NCBI RefSeq assembly: GCF_024213375.1
Contig: NZ_JANAVJ010000007.1
Coordinates: 119,923-183,922, forward strand
DNA: 64,000 nucleotides
Origin: Paenibacillus sp. MZ04-78.2
GTDB taxonomy: Bacteria > Bacillota > Bacilli > Paenibacillales > NBRC-103111
Direction of reading: 5' to 3'
Numbering within the stretch: the stretch's first letter is position 1; each line of letters begins with the position of its first letter. The position numbers were made by a program, and so were the translations under genes. Under the pieces are notes generated by a model. It ran no database searches and was not told the DNA's origin. It saw only the letters and a program-made list of their open reading frames with translations. Below, piece by piece: positions 1 to 10,202 of this stretch.

Positions 1-459
1 ACGGCGAAGCGGGAAGAATTCGACCGGGTGCTGGGGCTGGAGCTCGGCGCCGACGATTACGTCACGAAGCCATTCAGTCCGCGGGAACTGGTGGCGCGGA
101 TCAAGGCGATCTTCCGCCGGATGCAGCGCCGCAAATTGCCGGGAGAATCGGATGAACCGGTCGCCATCACGTTCGAGGGATTCTCGATCAACACGGAGCG
201 CCGCGAGGTACTGGCCGGGGAGGAGCGGATCGTTCTTCGCCCGAAGGAGTTCGATCTGCTGACGCATCTGGCCCGGTCGCCGGGGACGGTGTATACGCGG
301 GAGCAGCTGCTGGAGCAGGTGTGGGGCTACGAGTTTATTGGAGATATCCGGACGGTCGACGTGCACGTGAAAAAATTGAGGGAGAAGCTGCTCCCGTACC
401 GGAGCGACTGTATTCATACGGTATGGGGCGTAGGGTATAAATTCGAGGTCCAGAAATAA
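1..459 (+). CDS. OmpR/PhoB-family response regulator (5' truncated by window edge)
   Basis: C-terminal part of a two-component response regulator. The frame is open to base 1, so the first codons lie outside the window. Visible are the end of the receiver domain (GADDYVTKPF, with the conserved Lys, then the signalling helix) and a full winged-helix OmpR-type DNA-binding domain ending in HTVWGVGYKFEVQK. The phosphoacceptor Asp is upstream of the window. Its TAA stop overlaps the ATG of the sensor kinase (TAATG at 457-461), so the two are translationally coupled and almost certainly cognate. The target genes cannot be told from the sequence. Confidence 0.9.
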   Translation, partial: TAKREEFDRVLGLELGADDYVTKPFSPRELVARIKAIFRRMQRRKLPGESDEPVAITFEGFSINTERREVLAGEERIVLRPKEFDLLTHLARSPGTVYTREQLLEQVWGYEFIGDIRTVDVHVKKLREKLLPYRSDCIHTVWGVGYKFEVQK

Positions 460-1928
460 TGCTTGGCATCGGCAAAAGCATTTTCCGCCGACTGCTGTTC
501 GGCCATATGTTCACCATGCTACTGGGCCTGTGCGTCGTCGGGTTTCTGCTTTCGTTGCTGACCAAGGGCTATATCGTGAATTCGCAAAAGGAAGAGCTGC
601 TGCGCAAGGCGAAGCGGGTCAACTTGGCGGTGCAAACCGTCGTCGTCCCGGACGATCGCGTCAAGGAGCTGCTACTGTTCTTCGACCAGACGTTCGACGC
701 GCGTATCTGGCTGTTCGACCGTAATGGCAAAATCGCCGCCACCTCCAGCAAGGACGAGGTGTACGTCGGCAAATCCGTCGACCCTGCCGTCGTCCGCAAA
801 ATCTTGAACGGCGAAGAGGCGCAGCTGAACGAGCCGCGGTTCGAGGGGCTCAAGGAGTCGATGCTGTCCGTCGTCGTCCCGTGGGGCAAGGACAATGAGG
901 TATACGGAGGAATCGTGCTGCACGCCTCGGTCGCCGGAATGAACGAAACGATCACGTTAATGCGCGAAACGATCCTGTGGGTCACGCTCGTGGGCGTGCT
1001 GCTCTCGGCGGCGACAGCGTCGTATTTATCGTGGTCTATCTCCCGGCCGCTGCAGCGGATCGACAAGCTGGCGCTGCGCATCGGGCACGGGGATTACGGC
1101 GAGCGGATTGAGATTTCGTCGAACGACGAGATCGGAGAGCTGGCCGCCACCATCAATCAGATGGCGGACAAGCTGCAGCGGACGGACGAAGACAAGCGCA
1201 AGCAGGAGCAAATCCGCCAGGACTTCCTGGCGAACGTATCCCACGAGCTGCGGACGCCGCTGACGGCCATGCAAGGGTTTCTGGAGGCGCTGCAGGATGA
1301 TCTGATCGACGATGCGGCCAAGCCGAAATATTACGACATCATTTACAAAGAAACGCTTCATATGAACCGGTTGGTGGATGACATCGCCGATCTGATCAAG
1401 CTGGAAAACGACGAGATCGCCTTGTCCCGCAGCCCGGTGGATGTGCAGCAGTTATTTGCTCACATCGCCGCCATGTTCGGACCGGAAGCCGCGGAGCGCA
1501 GCACGACGATCGAAACGCAGGCGGAAGAGGGACTGCCGGACGCATATGCGGACCGGGACCGCTTCGAGCAAATTATGAAAAATTTAGTGAAGAATGCCGT
1601 AAAATTCACGGAAAACGGCAAAATCTTGCTGAGCGCCCGTGCGGACAGCGAGCTGCTTGTGATTCGCGTGGCGGATACCGGCATCGGAATTTCTCCCGAA
1701 GATCAGGAGATGATCTGGGAGCGCTTTTTCAAGGTGGACCGCGGCCGGAGTAAAAAAAGCAGCGGTACCGGGCTCGGACTGGCCATTGTCCGGGAACTGG
1801 TAGAGCTGCATGGCGGGACGATTACCGTCCGCAGCGAAGTCGGCCAAGGAACCGTATTCGAGTTCCGGCTGCCGGCGGCTCAGAGCGCAATACACGAAGG
1901 AGGAAGACAACATGTTAAAGCGATTTGA
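459..1928 (+). CDS. Membrane sensor histidine kinase, PhoR/PnpS-like
   Basis: 489-aa sensor kinase. A membrane helix (about 12-34) is followed by an extracytoplasmic sensor region (about 35-170), a second membrane helix (about 171-193), a HAMP linker (about 190-242), a HisKA domain with the phosphoacceptor His262 in the motif SHELRTP, and a HATPase domain with N box (NLVKNAVKF), G1 (DTGIGI) and G2 (GTGLGLAIV). It should phosphorylate the upstream regulator. Its last 17 bases overlap the start of the MreB-like gene, an uncommon neighbour for a kinase. Confidence 0.92.
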   Translation: MLGIGKSIFRRLLFGHMFTMLLGLCVVGFLLSLLTKGYIVNSQKEELLRKAKRVNLAVQTVVVPDDRVKELLLFFDQTFDARIWLFDRNGKIAATSSKDEVYVGKSVDPAVVRKILNGEEAQLNEPRFEGLKESMLSVVVPWGKDNEVYGGIVLHASVAGMNETITLMRETILWVTLVGVLLSAATASYLSWSISRPLQRIDKLALRIGHGDYGERIEISSNDEIGELAATINQMADKLQRTDEDKRKQEQIRQDFLANVSHELRTPLTAMQGFLEALQDDLIDDAAKPKYYDIIYKETLHMNRLVDDIADLIKLENDEIALSRSPVDVQQLFAHIAAMFGPEAAERSTTIETQAEEGLPDAYADRDRFEQIMKNLVKNAVKFTENGKILLSARADSELLVIRVADTGIGISPEDQEMIWERFFKVDRGRSKKSSGTGLGLAIVRELVELHGGTITVRSEVGQGTVFEFRLPAAQSAIHEGGRQHVKAI

Positions 1929-2982
1929 TACGCTGTACGGCATTGATTTGGGAACTTCGAATACGGTGATTTACCAGCACAGGAAAGGCATCGTCCTGCG
2001 GGAGCCATCTGTCGTGGCGATCCGGCAGGATTCGGGCGAGATGGTGGCAGCCGGTACGGAAGCGCAGGCGATGATCGGGAGGACCCCTGGCAATATCGAC
2101 ATCATTTACCCGCTGATGGACGGGGTGATCGCCAACTTTGACATTACGAGCGCGATGCTTCAGCATTTTATTAAAAAAATTCAAGGCCGGGCCCCCTGGT
2201 TCCGCAGCTCGCAAGTGTATATCTCCGTACCGTGCGGCATTACGAACGTGCAGAAGCGCGCCGTCGAAGAGACGATGGTGCACAAAGGCGCCAAGAAGGC
2301 GATAGCCGTGGAAGAGCCGCTGGCCGCGGCGCTTGGGGCCGGGCTTCCGGTCGACCAGCCCATCGGCAGTCTGGTGCTCGATATCGGCGGGGGAGCGAGT
2401 CAAGTGGCCGTGCTGTCGCTCGGAGGCATCGTCGTCAGCCATACGGTACGGCGCGCAGGGATGTCGCTCGATCGGGATATCATCGAATACGTCAAAAAGA
2501 CGTACAATTTGGCGATCGGCGAACGGACCGCGGAGGAAATCAAGAAGCAGATCGGGTCGGTCGTCGAGCGGCAGAAGGACAAGGCCATCGATATTAAAGG
2601 CCGGGATCTGATCGACGGTTTGCCCCGGTCGCTCCGCTTGATCTCCGGCGAAATTTTCGGACTGATGGACGACTTTCTGGTGACTATTTTGGACGCGATC
2701 CGGGTGACGCTGGAGCACTGTCCGCCGGAGCTTGCCGGGGATGTGGTGGAGCGGGGCATTCTTCTGTGCGGAGGCGGCTCGCTGCTTCACGGGCTGGTCG
2801 AGCGCATTCAGGCGGAGACCAGCGTCCCCGTCCATATGGCGGCGGAGCCGCAGGATTGCACGGCGCTGGGAGCGGGCATGATGATCGATTTTAAGCGGGA
2901 GGGCTGGAGCCGCGGGACGGCTATCCCCGGTCGGAATATCGCCGCGCAGGCGGAAGAGGAGCCTCTGCGGCAGGACGCTTAG
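1912..2982 (+). CDS. MreB/Mbl-family actin-like cell-shape protein
   Basis: 356-aa bacterial actin homologue. Nucleotide-binding motifs are visible: phosphate 1 GIDLGTSNTVIY (usually GTANT in MreB), phosphate 2 LDIGGGASQVAV (usually DIGGGTTDVAV) and the adenosine motif LLCGGGSLLHGL. The divergence in these loops suggests a paralogue rather than the main mreB. In B. subtilis MreB, Mbl and MreBH guide lateral wall synthesis. The start at 1912 is chosen because AAGGAGGA at 1897-1904 sits 7 bases upstream. The gene overlaps the kinase end by 17 bases, so it is probably the third gene of that operon. No mreC/mreD follows. Confidence 0.85.
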   Translation: MLKRFDTLYGIDLGTSNTVIYQHRKGIVLREPSVVAIRQDSGEMVAAGTEAQAMIGRTPGNIDIIYPLMDGVIANFDITSAMLQHFIKKIQGRAPWFRSSQVYISVPCGITNVQKRAVEETMVHKGAKKAIAVEEPLAAALGAGLPVDQPIGSLVLDIGGGASQVAVLSLGGIVVSHTVRRAGMSLDRDIIEYVKKTYNLAIGERTAEEIKKQIGSVVERQKDKAIDIKGRDLIDGLPRSLRLISGEIFGLMDDFLVTILDAIRVTLEHCPPELAGDVVERGILLCGGGSLLHGLVERIQAETSVPVHMAAEPQDCTALGAGMMIDFKREGWSRGTAIPGRNIAAQAEEEPLRQDA

Positions 2983-3093
2983 AAGGCGGCTCAGGCTCAG
3001 AAGCTGCTGCGCGGGCGAAATATAAGCCGTTGACCGTTCACGGAATTGCCGCTAAGCTATGAAAAAAGCTTGGGCTCATAGGAGGCGGTTGTC

Positions 3094-3771
3094 ATGGCGG
3101 TAAAGCGGCTGGGCTGCTTGCATGCGCATCATTCGAACATCCGGTATTTGGAGGAAGGCCTGGCTCGCGAGGCGTTTTCCTGCCTGCATTTTGTCGATCC
3201 CGGCGCGATCCATTGGCTGACCCGCGCGGCGGCATCGGAAGCGGAGGCGCGGCAGGTGCAAACGAAGCTGCGAGGCCAACTGGAATGGATCTCTGGCTGC
3301 GGGGTAGACGCCATTGTCATCACGTGCACGAATTACATCGCCGCGCTGTCGCCCTTGGAGCAAGCGCTCGAAGCGACGGGCGGTATTCCGGTCATCGCGA
3401 TCGACGAGCCGTGGTTTGACGAGCTGCTGAAGCTCGGGGACGAGGCGGTCGTCGCCTTCACGAACCTAGCCACTGTAGAAGGAACGATGGAGCGGCTGCA
3501 TGCCCATGCCAGGCTGCAGGGCAGGGTGTTCAAGGGGCAGATAGCGGTATCCGACCCGGCTTGCTTCGAAATGCTGCTGCAAGGACAGGAAGCGGCGTAT
3601 ACGGAGCAGGTTGAAGCGTTCCTGCTGGACTTGATACATCATTCGTCCGCCCCGGTCGCAGCGGCTCAATTGTCGATGACGGATGCGGCCGAACGAGCCG
3701 AAGCGGCGTCCGGCGCTCGGGTGCTTTCGCCGATGCAGGCGCTTCGCAGCAGGCTGGAGGAGCTGCGGTAA
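3094..3771 (+). CDS. Asp/Glu/hydantoin racemase-superfamily protein
   Basis: 225-aa protein resembling the aspartate/glutamate/hydantoin racemase fold. The first catalytic-type cysteine is in the segment VITCTNYIAAL (about residue 79). The region where the second Cys is expected (AAQLSMTDAAERAEAA) has none, so two-base racemisation is doubtful; it may be a lyase/isomerase relative such as the maleate isomerase/AroM-like branch, or inactive. RBS is AGGAGG at 3080-3085. It stands alone, about 110 bases after the mreB-like gene. Fold assignment is moderately sure, function is not. Confidence 0.6.
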   Translation: MAVKRLGCLHAHHSNIRYLEEGLAREAFSCLHFVDPGAIHWLTRAAASEAEARQVQTKLRGQLEWISGCGVDAIVITCTNYIAALSPLEQALEATGGIPVIAIDEPWFDELLKLGDEAVVAFTNLATVEGTMERLHAHARLQGRVFKGQIAVSDPACFEMLLQGQEAAYTEQVEAFLLDLIHHSSAPVAAAQLSMTDAAERAEAASGARVLSPMQALRSRLEELR

Positions 3772-3864
3772 CGCGGCCCGGTCTTGTCATAGTTACGTAA
3801 TAAATCCATGGTACATTTTTCTTGCAACACTACATACGACCAAAGCTTTTAGGAGGAAATGAAC

Positions 3865-4326
3865 ATGAAGATGAACAAGCTCGTAACGGTCAGCATTGCC
3901 TGCGCCATGCTGCTCGGCGGAGCGGTATCCGCAAGCGCTGCGCCGGCTGCCACGCAAAAGCCGAGCCAGACTGCCGTGAAGGAGGCCAAGGCTCAGCATA
4001 AGCAAGCCAAGGCGTCGCTGCAGGCCGAGCAGCTCGCGCAGCTGCAAAAGACGGCATCGGGTCTCGGGATCGCGACCGACGGCAAAACGGCGAAGGAGCT
4101 GAAGGCGGCCATCCAGGAGAAGCGCAAGGCGCTCACCGAGCAGAAGCGCGCCGATGCGCTGGCCAAGCGGAAAGCCGAGGCGGAGAAGCTGGGCATTTCC
4201 ACCCAAGGCAAAACCGCCCAAGAGCTCGCCAAGGAGATTCAAGCGAAGAAGCAGGAGCAGAAGGCAAGCAAGCAGGCGAAGAAGCAAGAGCACAAAGCGA
4301 GCAAGCAGGCGAAGAAGAGCAGCTAG
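3865..4326 (+). CDS. Secreted Lys/Ala-rich small protein
   Basis: 153-aa protein with a clear Sec signal peptide: basic start, hydrophobic core, predicted cleavage after SASA near residue 25. The mature part is highly charged and mostly Lys, Ala, Gln and Glu. Two copies of a short helix motif are visible (LGIATDGKTAKELKAAI and LGISTQGKTAQELAKEI), followed by a Lys-rich tail of repeated KKQEHKASKQA-like units. The ATG at 3865 is preferred to 3859 because AGGAGG (3851-3856) is then 8 bases away rather than 2. Function unknown; an extracellular wall- or polyanion-binding role is only a guess. Confidence 0.75.
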   Translation: MKMNKLVTVSIACAMLLGGAVSASAAPAATQKPSQTAVKEAKAQHKQAKASLQAEQLAQLQKTASGLGIATDGKTAKELKAAIQEKRKALTEQKRADALAKRKAEAEKLGISTQGKTAQELAKEIQAKKQEQKASKQAKKQEHKASKQAKKSS

Positions 4327-4501
4327 TCGCTAGTTACTCCCATCCAAGTCTGCAAAGGTCTGCCCGTAAACCATCGCAAGATGGACGCGGCGCGGATCTT
4401 TTTTCTATCGCATGGTCGACTCGTTACGTTTCCTGTTTGACACCGGTCCCCCCGTTCAGGCATGATGATAGAAACATGCTAAGGAAAGGAGCCGCGTCCA
4501 C

Positions 4502-4711
4502 GTGAAACGGGTACTGCAAGGAGGCGTCCGCTTTTACCGCAAATGGATTTCGCCGCTGAAGCCGCCGACCTGCCGGTTTTACCCGACCTGCTCCGCCTAC
4601 GCGCTGGAAGCGCTGGAGAAGCACGGCGCGGCCCGCGGTTCTTGGCTTACGGTGAAACGGATCTGCAAATGTCATCCGTTCCATCCCGGGGGAGTGGATC
4701 ATGTCCCTTGA
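4502..4711 (+). CDS. yidD: Membrane protein insertion efficiency factor YidD
   Basis: 69-aa protein of the YidD family (COG0759), a small amphipathic inner-face membrane protein that assists YidC-dependent insertion. The family signature is present: [20 protein letters not shown], then [32 protein letters not shown] with the conserved cysteines. It starts with GTG at 4502, with AAAGGAG at 4485-4491. It is apart from rpmH/rnpA/yidC here, a common situation for extra yidD copies. Confidence 0.93.
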   Translation: MKRVLQGGVRFYRKWISPLKPPTCRFYPTCSAYALEALEKHGAARGSWLTVKRICKCHPFHPGGVDHVP

Positions 4712-4754
4712 CACGGGCGGTTCATTTTCGATATATTTGGCTTAATGATCCTAT

Positions 4755-7069
<2,315 letters not shown>

Positions 7070-7070
7070 G

Positions 7071-7090
7071 GATTGTTCACGTGAACAATC
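7071..7090. promoter_or_regulatory. Perfect 20-bp palindrome upstream of the Gfo/Idh gene
   Basis: GATTGTTCACGTGAACAATC is a perfect inverted repeat with no spacer. It starts one base after the metS stop and ends 29 bases before the next start codon. A hairpin here has no T run, so it is more likely a repressor operator than a terminator. The cognate regulator is not evident in the window. Confidence 0.6.
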
Positions 7091-7119
7091 GATAGATACC
7101 AAGGTGGGAGGCTTCTTGT

Positions 7120-8193
7120 ATGCAGAAGAACGACGGAATGAATTATGCGCCGCAGGGGAAACCGAATCCGGTCGTGAAGCCGGGCGAGTTTGCTTTTGCC
7201 GCGATAGGGCTGGATCACGGCCATATTTACGGGATGTGCAACGGCCTGATGGAAGCGGGAGCCGATTTGGTTGCCGTCTACGACCCCGACTCGGCAAAAG
7301 TCGAAGCGTTCGTCAAGCGGTACCCGCAAGCCAAGGCCGCTGCCTCGGAGGAAGAAATCCTGCGCGATCCGAGCATTCAACTCGTAGCGGCAGCGGCCAT
7401 CCCTTCGGAACGCGGAGCGCTTGGGATTCGTGTCATGAGCGCGGGAAAAGACTACTTTACCGACAAGACGCCGTTCACCGCGTTATCGCAGCTTGAAGCC
7501 GCCCGTGCGAAAGTAAAGGAAACGGGCCGGAAATACATGGTCTATTACAGCGAACGGCTGCATGTGGAAAGCGCCGTGTTCGCCGGAGAGCTGATTCAGA
7601 AGGGCGCGATCGGCCGCGTCGTGCATGTGATGGGCTGGGGCCCGCACCGTTTGAATGCGCCGAGCCGTCCGCAGTGGTTTTTCGAGCGGGAGAAATACGG
7701 CGGCATCCTGTGCGACATTGGCAGCCATCAGATCGAGCAATTCCTGTTCTACACCGGCTCCAAGGACGCCACGGTCGTTAGCAGCCGGGTAGCCAACTAT
7801 AACAGCAAGCAATACCCGGAGCTGGAAGACTTCGGAGACGCCACGCTGACCGGCGATAACGGCGCAACCTTCTATTTCCGCGTCGACTGGCTGACGCCGG
7901 ATGGCCTCGGCACCTGGGGCGACGGCCGGACGCTCATCGTCGGCACGGACGGGTACATCGAGCTGCGCAAATATATCGATATTGCCCGGGATAAGCAGGG
8001 CGATCACGTGTATTTGGTGAACAAGGACGGCGAGCGGCATTTCTCCGTTCATGGTGAAGTCGGCTATCCGTTCTTCGGGCAATTGATCCTCGATTGCATG
8101 CACCGAACGGAGAACGCGATGACGCAGGAGCATGCCTTCAAAGCGGCCGAATTGTGCTTGAAAGCCCAGCAGCAAGCGGTTCGCGTCGAGTAG
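7120..8193 (+). CDS. Gfo/Idh/MocA-family NAD(P)-dependent oxidoreductase
   Basis: 357-aa protein. Its N-terminal Rossmann domain (AAIGLDHGHIYGM, a Gly-poor version of the dinucleotide loop, then ADLVAVYDPDSAK) is followed by the segment KDYFTDKTPFT, where the family has the EKP motif, and a Gfo/Idh C-terminal domain with GGILCDIGSHQIEQFLFY (the DxGxHxxD-like site). Such enzymes oxidise or reduce hydroxyls of sugars or inositols; the substrate cannot be read from sequence. RBS GGTGGGAGG at 7103-7111. It stands alone between metS and a terminator, and the palindrome before it suggests its own repressor control. Confidence 0.85.
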   Translation: MQKNDGMNYAPQGKPNPVVKPGEFAFAAIGLDHGHIYGMCNGLMEAGADLVAVYDPDSAKVEAFVKRYPQAKAAASEEEILRDPSIQLVAAAAIPSERGALGIRVMSAGKDYFTDKTPFTALSQLEAARAKVKETGRKYMVYYSERLHVESAVFAGELIQKGAIGRVVHVMGWGPHRLNAPSRPQWFFEREKYGGILCDIGSHQIEQFLFYTGSKDATVVSSRVANYNSKQYPELEDFGDATLTGDNGATFYFRVDWLTPDGLGTWGDGRTLIVGTDGYIELRKYIDIARDKQGDHVYLVNKDGERHFSVHGEVGYPFFGQLILDCMHRTENAMTQEHAFKAAELCLKAQQQAVRVE

Positions 8194-8212
8194 CTTATAA
8201 CCGTATAGATCG

Positions 8213-8253
8213 AAATACCCCTTTGCCATCATCAGGCGCAAAGGGGTATTTTT
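8213..8253 (+). terminator. Rho-independent terminator after the Gfo/Idh gene
   Basis: Stem AAATACCCCTTTG / CAAAGGGGTATTT with a short loop, followed by a T run. It separates the oxidoreductase from the zinc operon. Confidence 0.9.
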
Positions 8254-8255
8254 GG

Positions 8256-8342
8256 CTTTATCGTAATTTCTACATTTACCGTTGACAAGCGGATGGGCGG
8301 GGCGTATAATCGTCGTTGTTAATGAAAAAAATTACGATTTAC
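8256..8342 (+). promoter_or_regulatory. Zinc operon promoter with two Zur-like boxes
   Basis: A consensus sigma-A promoter is visible: TTGACA at 8282-8287, a 17-bp spacer and TATAAT at 8305-8310. Two sites resembling the Bacillus Zur box (AAATCGTAAT-N-ATTACGATTT) flank it. One is at 8258-8278 (ATCGTAATTTCTACATTTA, left half exact). The other is at about 8320-8341 (right half ATTACGATTTA exact). Zur with zinc bound should repress from both sides. The boxes are matched from memory of the consensus. Confidence 0.75.
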
Positions 8343-8361
8343 GTCTCGGAGGTATTATTTC

Positions 8362-9339
8362 ATGAAGCCAACATTCATCAAACGGACCATCCTTCCCGTG
8401 ATCCTGGTTTTGCTGATTTCCACGCTGTTGTCCGCTTGCGGAGGACGTTCGCAGCCTGCGCTTGTGAACGGCAAGATCAATATCGCAGTCAGCTTTTATC
8501 CTTTATATGATTTTGCCTCCAAAATCGGCGGAGATCATGTCAACGTCGTCAATCTGGTACCGGCTGGCGTCGAGCCCCACGATTGGTCGCCGAAAAGCCG
8601 CGACATCCAGAATTTAGCCAAATCGGAATTGTTCGTCTATTTGGGCGCCGGCTTCGAGGGCTGGGTAAAGGACACGCTCGACAGCTTGAAGAAAGACAAC
8701 AAGACCGTTGTGGTCGAAGCAAGCCGCGGCATCAAGCTGCTTCCCGGCACGGAAGAGGAACACGGCGATGCGAACGCCCAAGCTAAAGACGATCACGGTC
8801 ACGATCACGATCACGGCAATACGGACCCGCACGTATGGCTGAGCCCGCTCAATGCCAAGCAGATGGCCCTCAACATCAAAGACGCGCTGATTCAAGTCGA
8901 CGGTGTGCACAAAGCCGACTACGAAGCCAATTTCAAGAAGCTTGCCGACCGGCTTGACCAGTTGGACGGCAAGTACAAGAGCGAGCTTTCCAAGACGTCC
9001 AAGAAGGACATTGTCGTGACGCACCAATCGTTCGGGTATTTGGCCAAAGCCTACGGACTGAATCAGAAGGCGATTATGAGTCTTGCTCCGGATGCCGAAC
9101 CGACGTCCAAGGATATGAAAAATATTTTGCAATTCATTAAAGACAATCAAGTCAAATATATATTCTTTGAGGAGCTTGTATCCGACAAGCTGGCCAAGAC
9201 GCTTGCGAAGGACGCTGGAGTCGAAACGCTTGTCCTCAGCCCGATTGAAGGGTTGACCGAAGAGCAGGCCACAAAGGGTGACGATTATGTGTCCCTAATG
9301 GAAAACAATTTGAATAATTTAATAAAAGCATTACAATAA
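8362..9339 (+). CDS. znuA: Zinc ABC transporter substrate-binding lipoprotein (ZnuA/AdcA-like)
   Basis: 325-aa cluster A-I metal-binding lipoprotein. The signal peptide ends in the lipobox LLSAC with lipidated Cys26. The ZnuA/TroA fold is clear: GVEPHDWSP holds the first ligand His, a His/Asp-rich loop (HGHDHDHG, about residues 148-155) marks zinc rather than manganese specificity, HVWLSP and THQSFGYLAKAYGL hold further ligands. It captures Zn2+ outside the membrane for the next two gene products. RBS CGGAGG is just upstream. First gene of the operon behind the Zur-like boxes. Confidence 0.93.
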   Translation: MKPTFIKRTILPVILVLLISTLLSACGGRSQPALVNGKINIAVSFYPLYDFASKIGGDHVNVVNLVPAGVEPHDWSPKSRDIQNLAKSELFVYLGAGFEGWVKDTLDSLKKDNKTVVVEASRGIKLLPGTEEEHGDANAQAKDDHGHDHDHGNTDPHVWLSPLNAKQMALNIKDALIQVDGVHKADYEANFKKLADRLDQLDGKYKSELSKTSKKDIVVTHQSFGYLAKAYGLNQKAIMSLAPDAEPTSKDMKNILQFIKDNQVKYIFFEELVSDKLAKTLAKDAGVETLVLSPIEGLTEEQATKGDDYVSLMENNLNNLIKALQ

Positions 9340-9371
9340 GAAGCGAGACCTTCCGTATAAGGAGCTTAGTC

Positions 9372-10148
9372 ATGCAAACGAATGCTTGCTTTGGATGTCA
9401 TCAACAGATCGTGACGATCGATGAAATCTTTTTTTCTTATGAAAATAAATCCGTGATCAGCGGCTTGAACTTCTCGATTCTGGAGCGCGATTTCGTTGGA
9501 TTGGTCGGTTCCAACGGCGCAGGCAAGACGACGCTGCTCAAGATGATCGTCGGGCTGCTGAAGCCGGCCCGCGGCGAAATCCGTCTCTTCGGCCAGCCGG
9601 TCGGCCAATTCCGCGACTGGGAGCGCGTCGGGTACGTGCCGCAGAAAAATGCGTTGAATCCGCTGTTCCCGGCTACGGTCCGCGAAGTCGTAACCTCCGG
9701 ACTGTTCGGCAAGAAAAATATGTTCCGCCGTCTGACCAAGCAGGAGCGCAGCAAAACGGACGATGCGCTCTACGCGATGCGGATCGAAGATTTGGCGGAC
9801 CGGCGGATCGGCCAATTGTCCGGCGGCCAGCAGCAGCGGGTATTCCTCGCCCGGGCGCTAATTAACAACCCGGAGCTGCTTATTCTGGACGAGCCTACCG
9901 TCGGCATCGACGCCGAGACGCAGGCCGGCTTTTTCCGCATGATCAGGCATATGCACCAGCATCATCACATCACGTTTATCATGGTAACGCACGATATGGA
10001 TATGATCCAGTCGTATCTCGGGGAGGACTCGGTGCAGAAGAGCGGCGGCCTATCGTTCTACGTCAAGCATACGCACGAGCCGGAAAATTGCCGCGAAACC
10101 GATCTGACCCACTCGATGCAGCAGCTTAGAGAGACAATTGAAGTATAA
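9372..10148 (+). CDS. znuC: Zinc ABC transporter ATP-binding protein
   Basis: 258-aa ATPase. Walker A GSNGAGKTT, Q-loop VPQKN, signature LSGGQQQR, Walker B LLILDEP and H-loop MVTHD are all present. The first 12 residues include Cys5 and Cys8 and precede the usual ABC start. RBS AAGGAG at 9359-9364. It lies 32 bases after the binding protein and powers zinc import with the permease that follows. Confidence 0.93.
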   Translation: MQTNACFGCHQQIVTIDEIFFSYENKSVISGLNFSILERDFVGLVGSNGAGKTTLLKMIVGLLKPARGEIRLFGQPVGQFRDWERVGYVPQKNALNPLFPATVREVVTSGLFGKKNMFRRLTKQERSKTDDALYAMRIEDLADRRIGQLSGGQQQRVFLARALINNPELLILDEPTVGIDAETQAGFFRMIRHMHQHHHITFIMVTHDMDMIQSYLGEDSVQKSGGLSFYVKHTHEPENCRETDLTHSMQQLRETIEV

Positions 10149-10202
10149 CCCTGACCGGATAACGACGGCAGGATGCAGCGGGAAGATAGGAGAGAACTGG
10201 CT

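Noticed and set aside
1915..2835. Long open frame on the minus strand opposite the mreB-like gene
   Set aside because: Antisense shadow in GC-rich coding DNA; composition Arg/His-rich, no RBS, no family pattern.
7071..7090. Palindrome as metS terminator
   Set aside because: No T run on either side.
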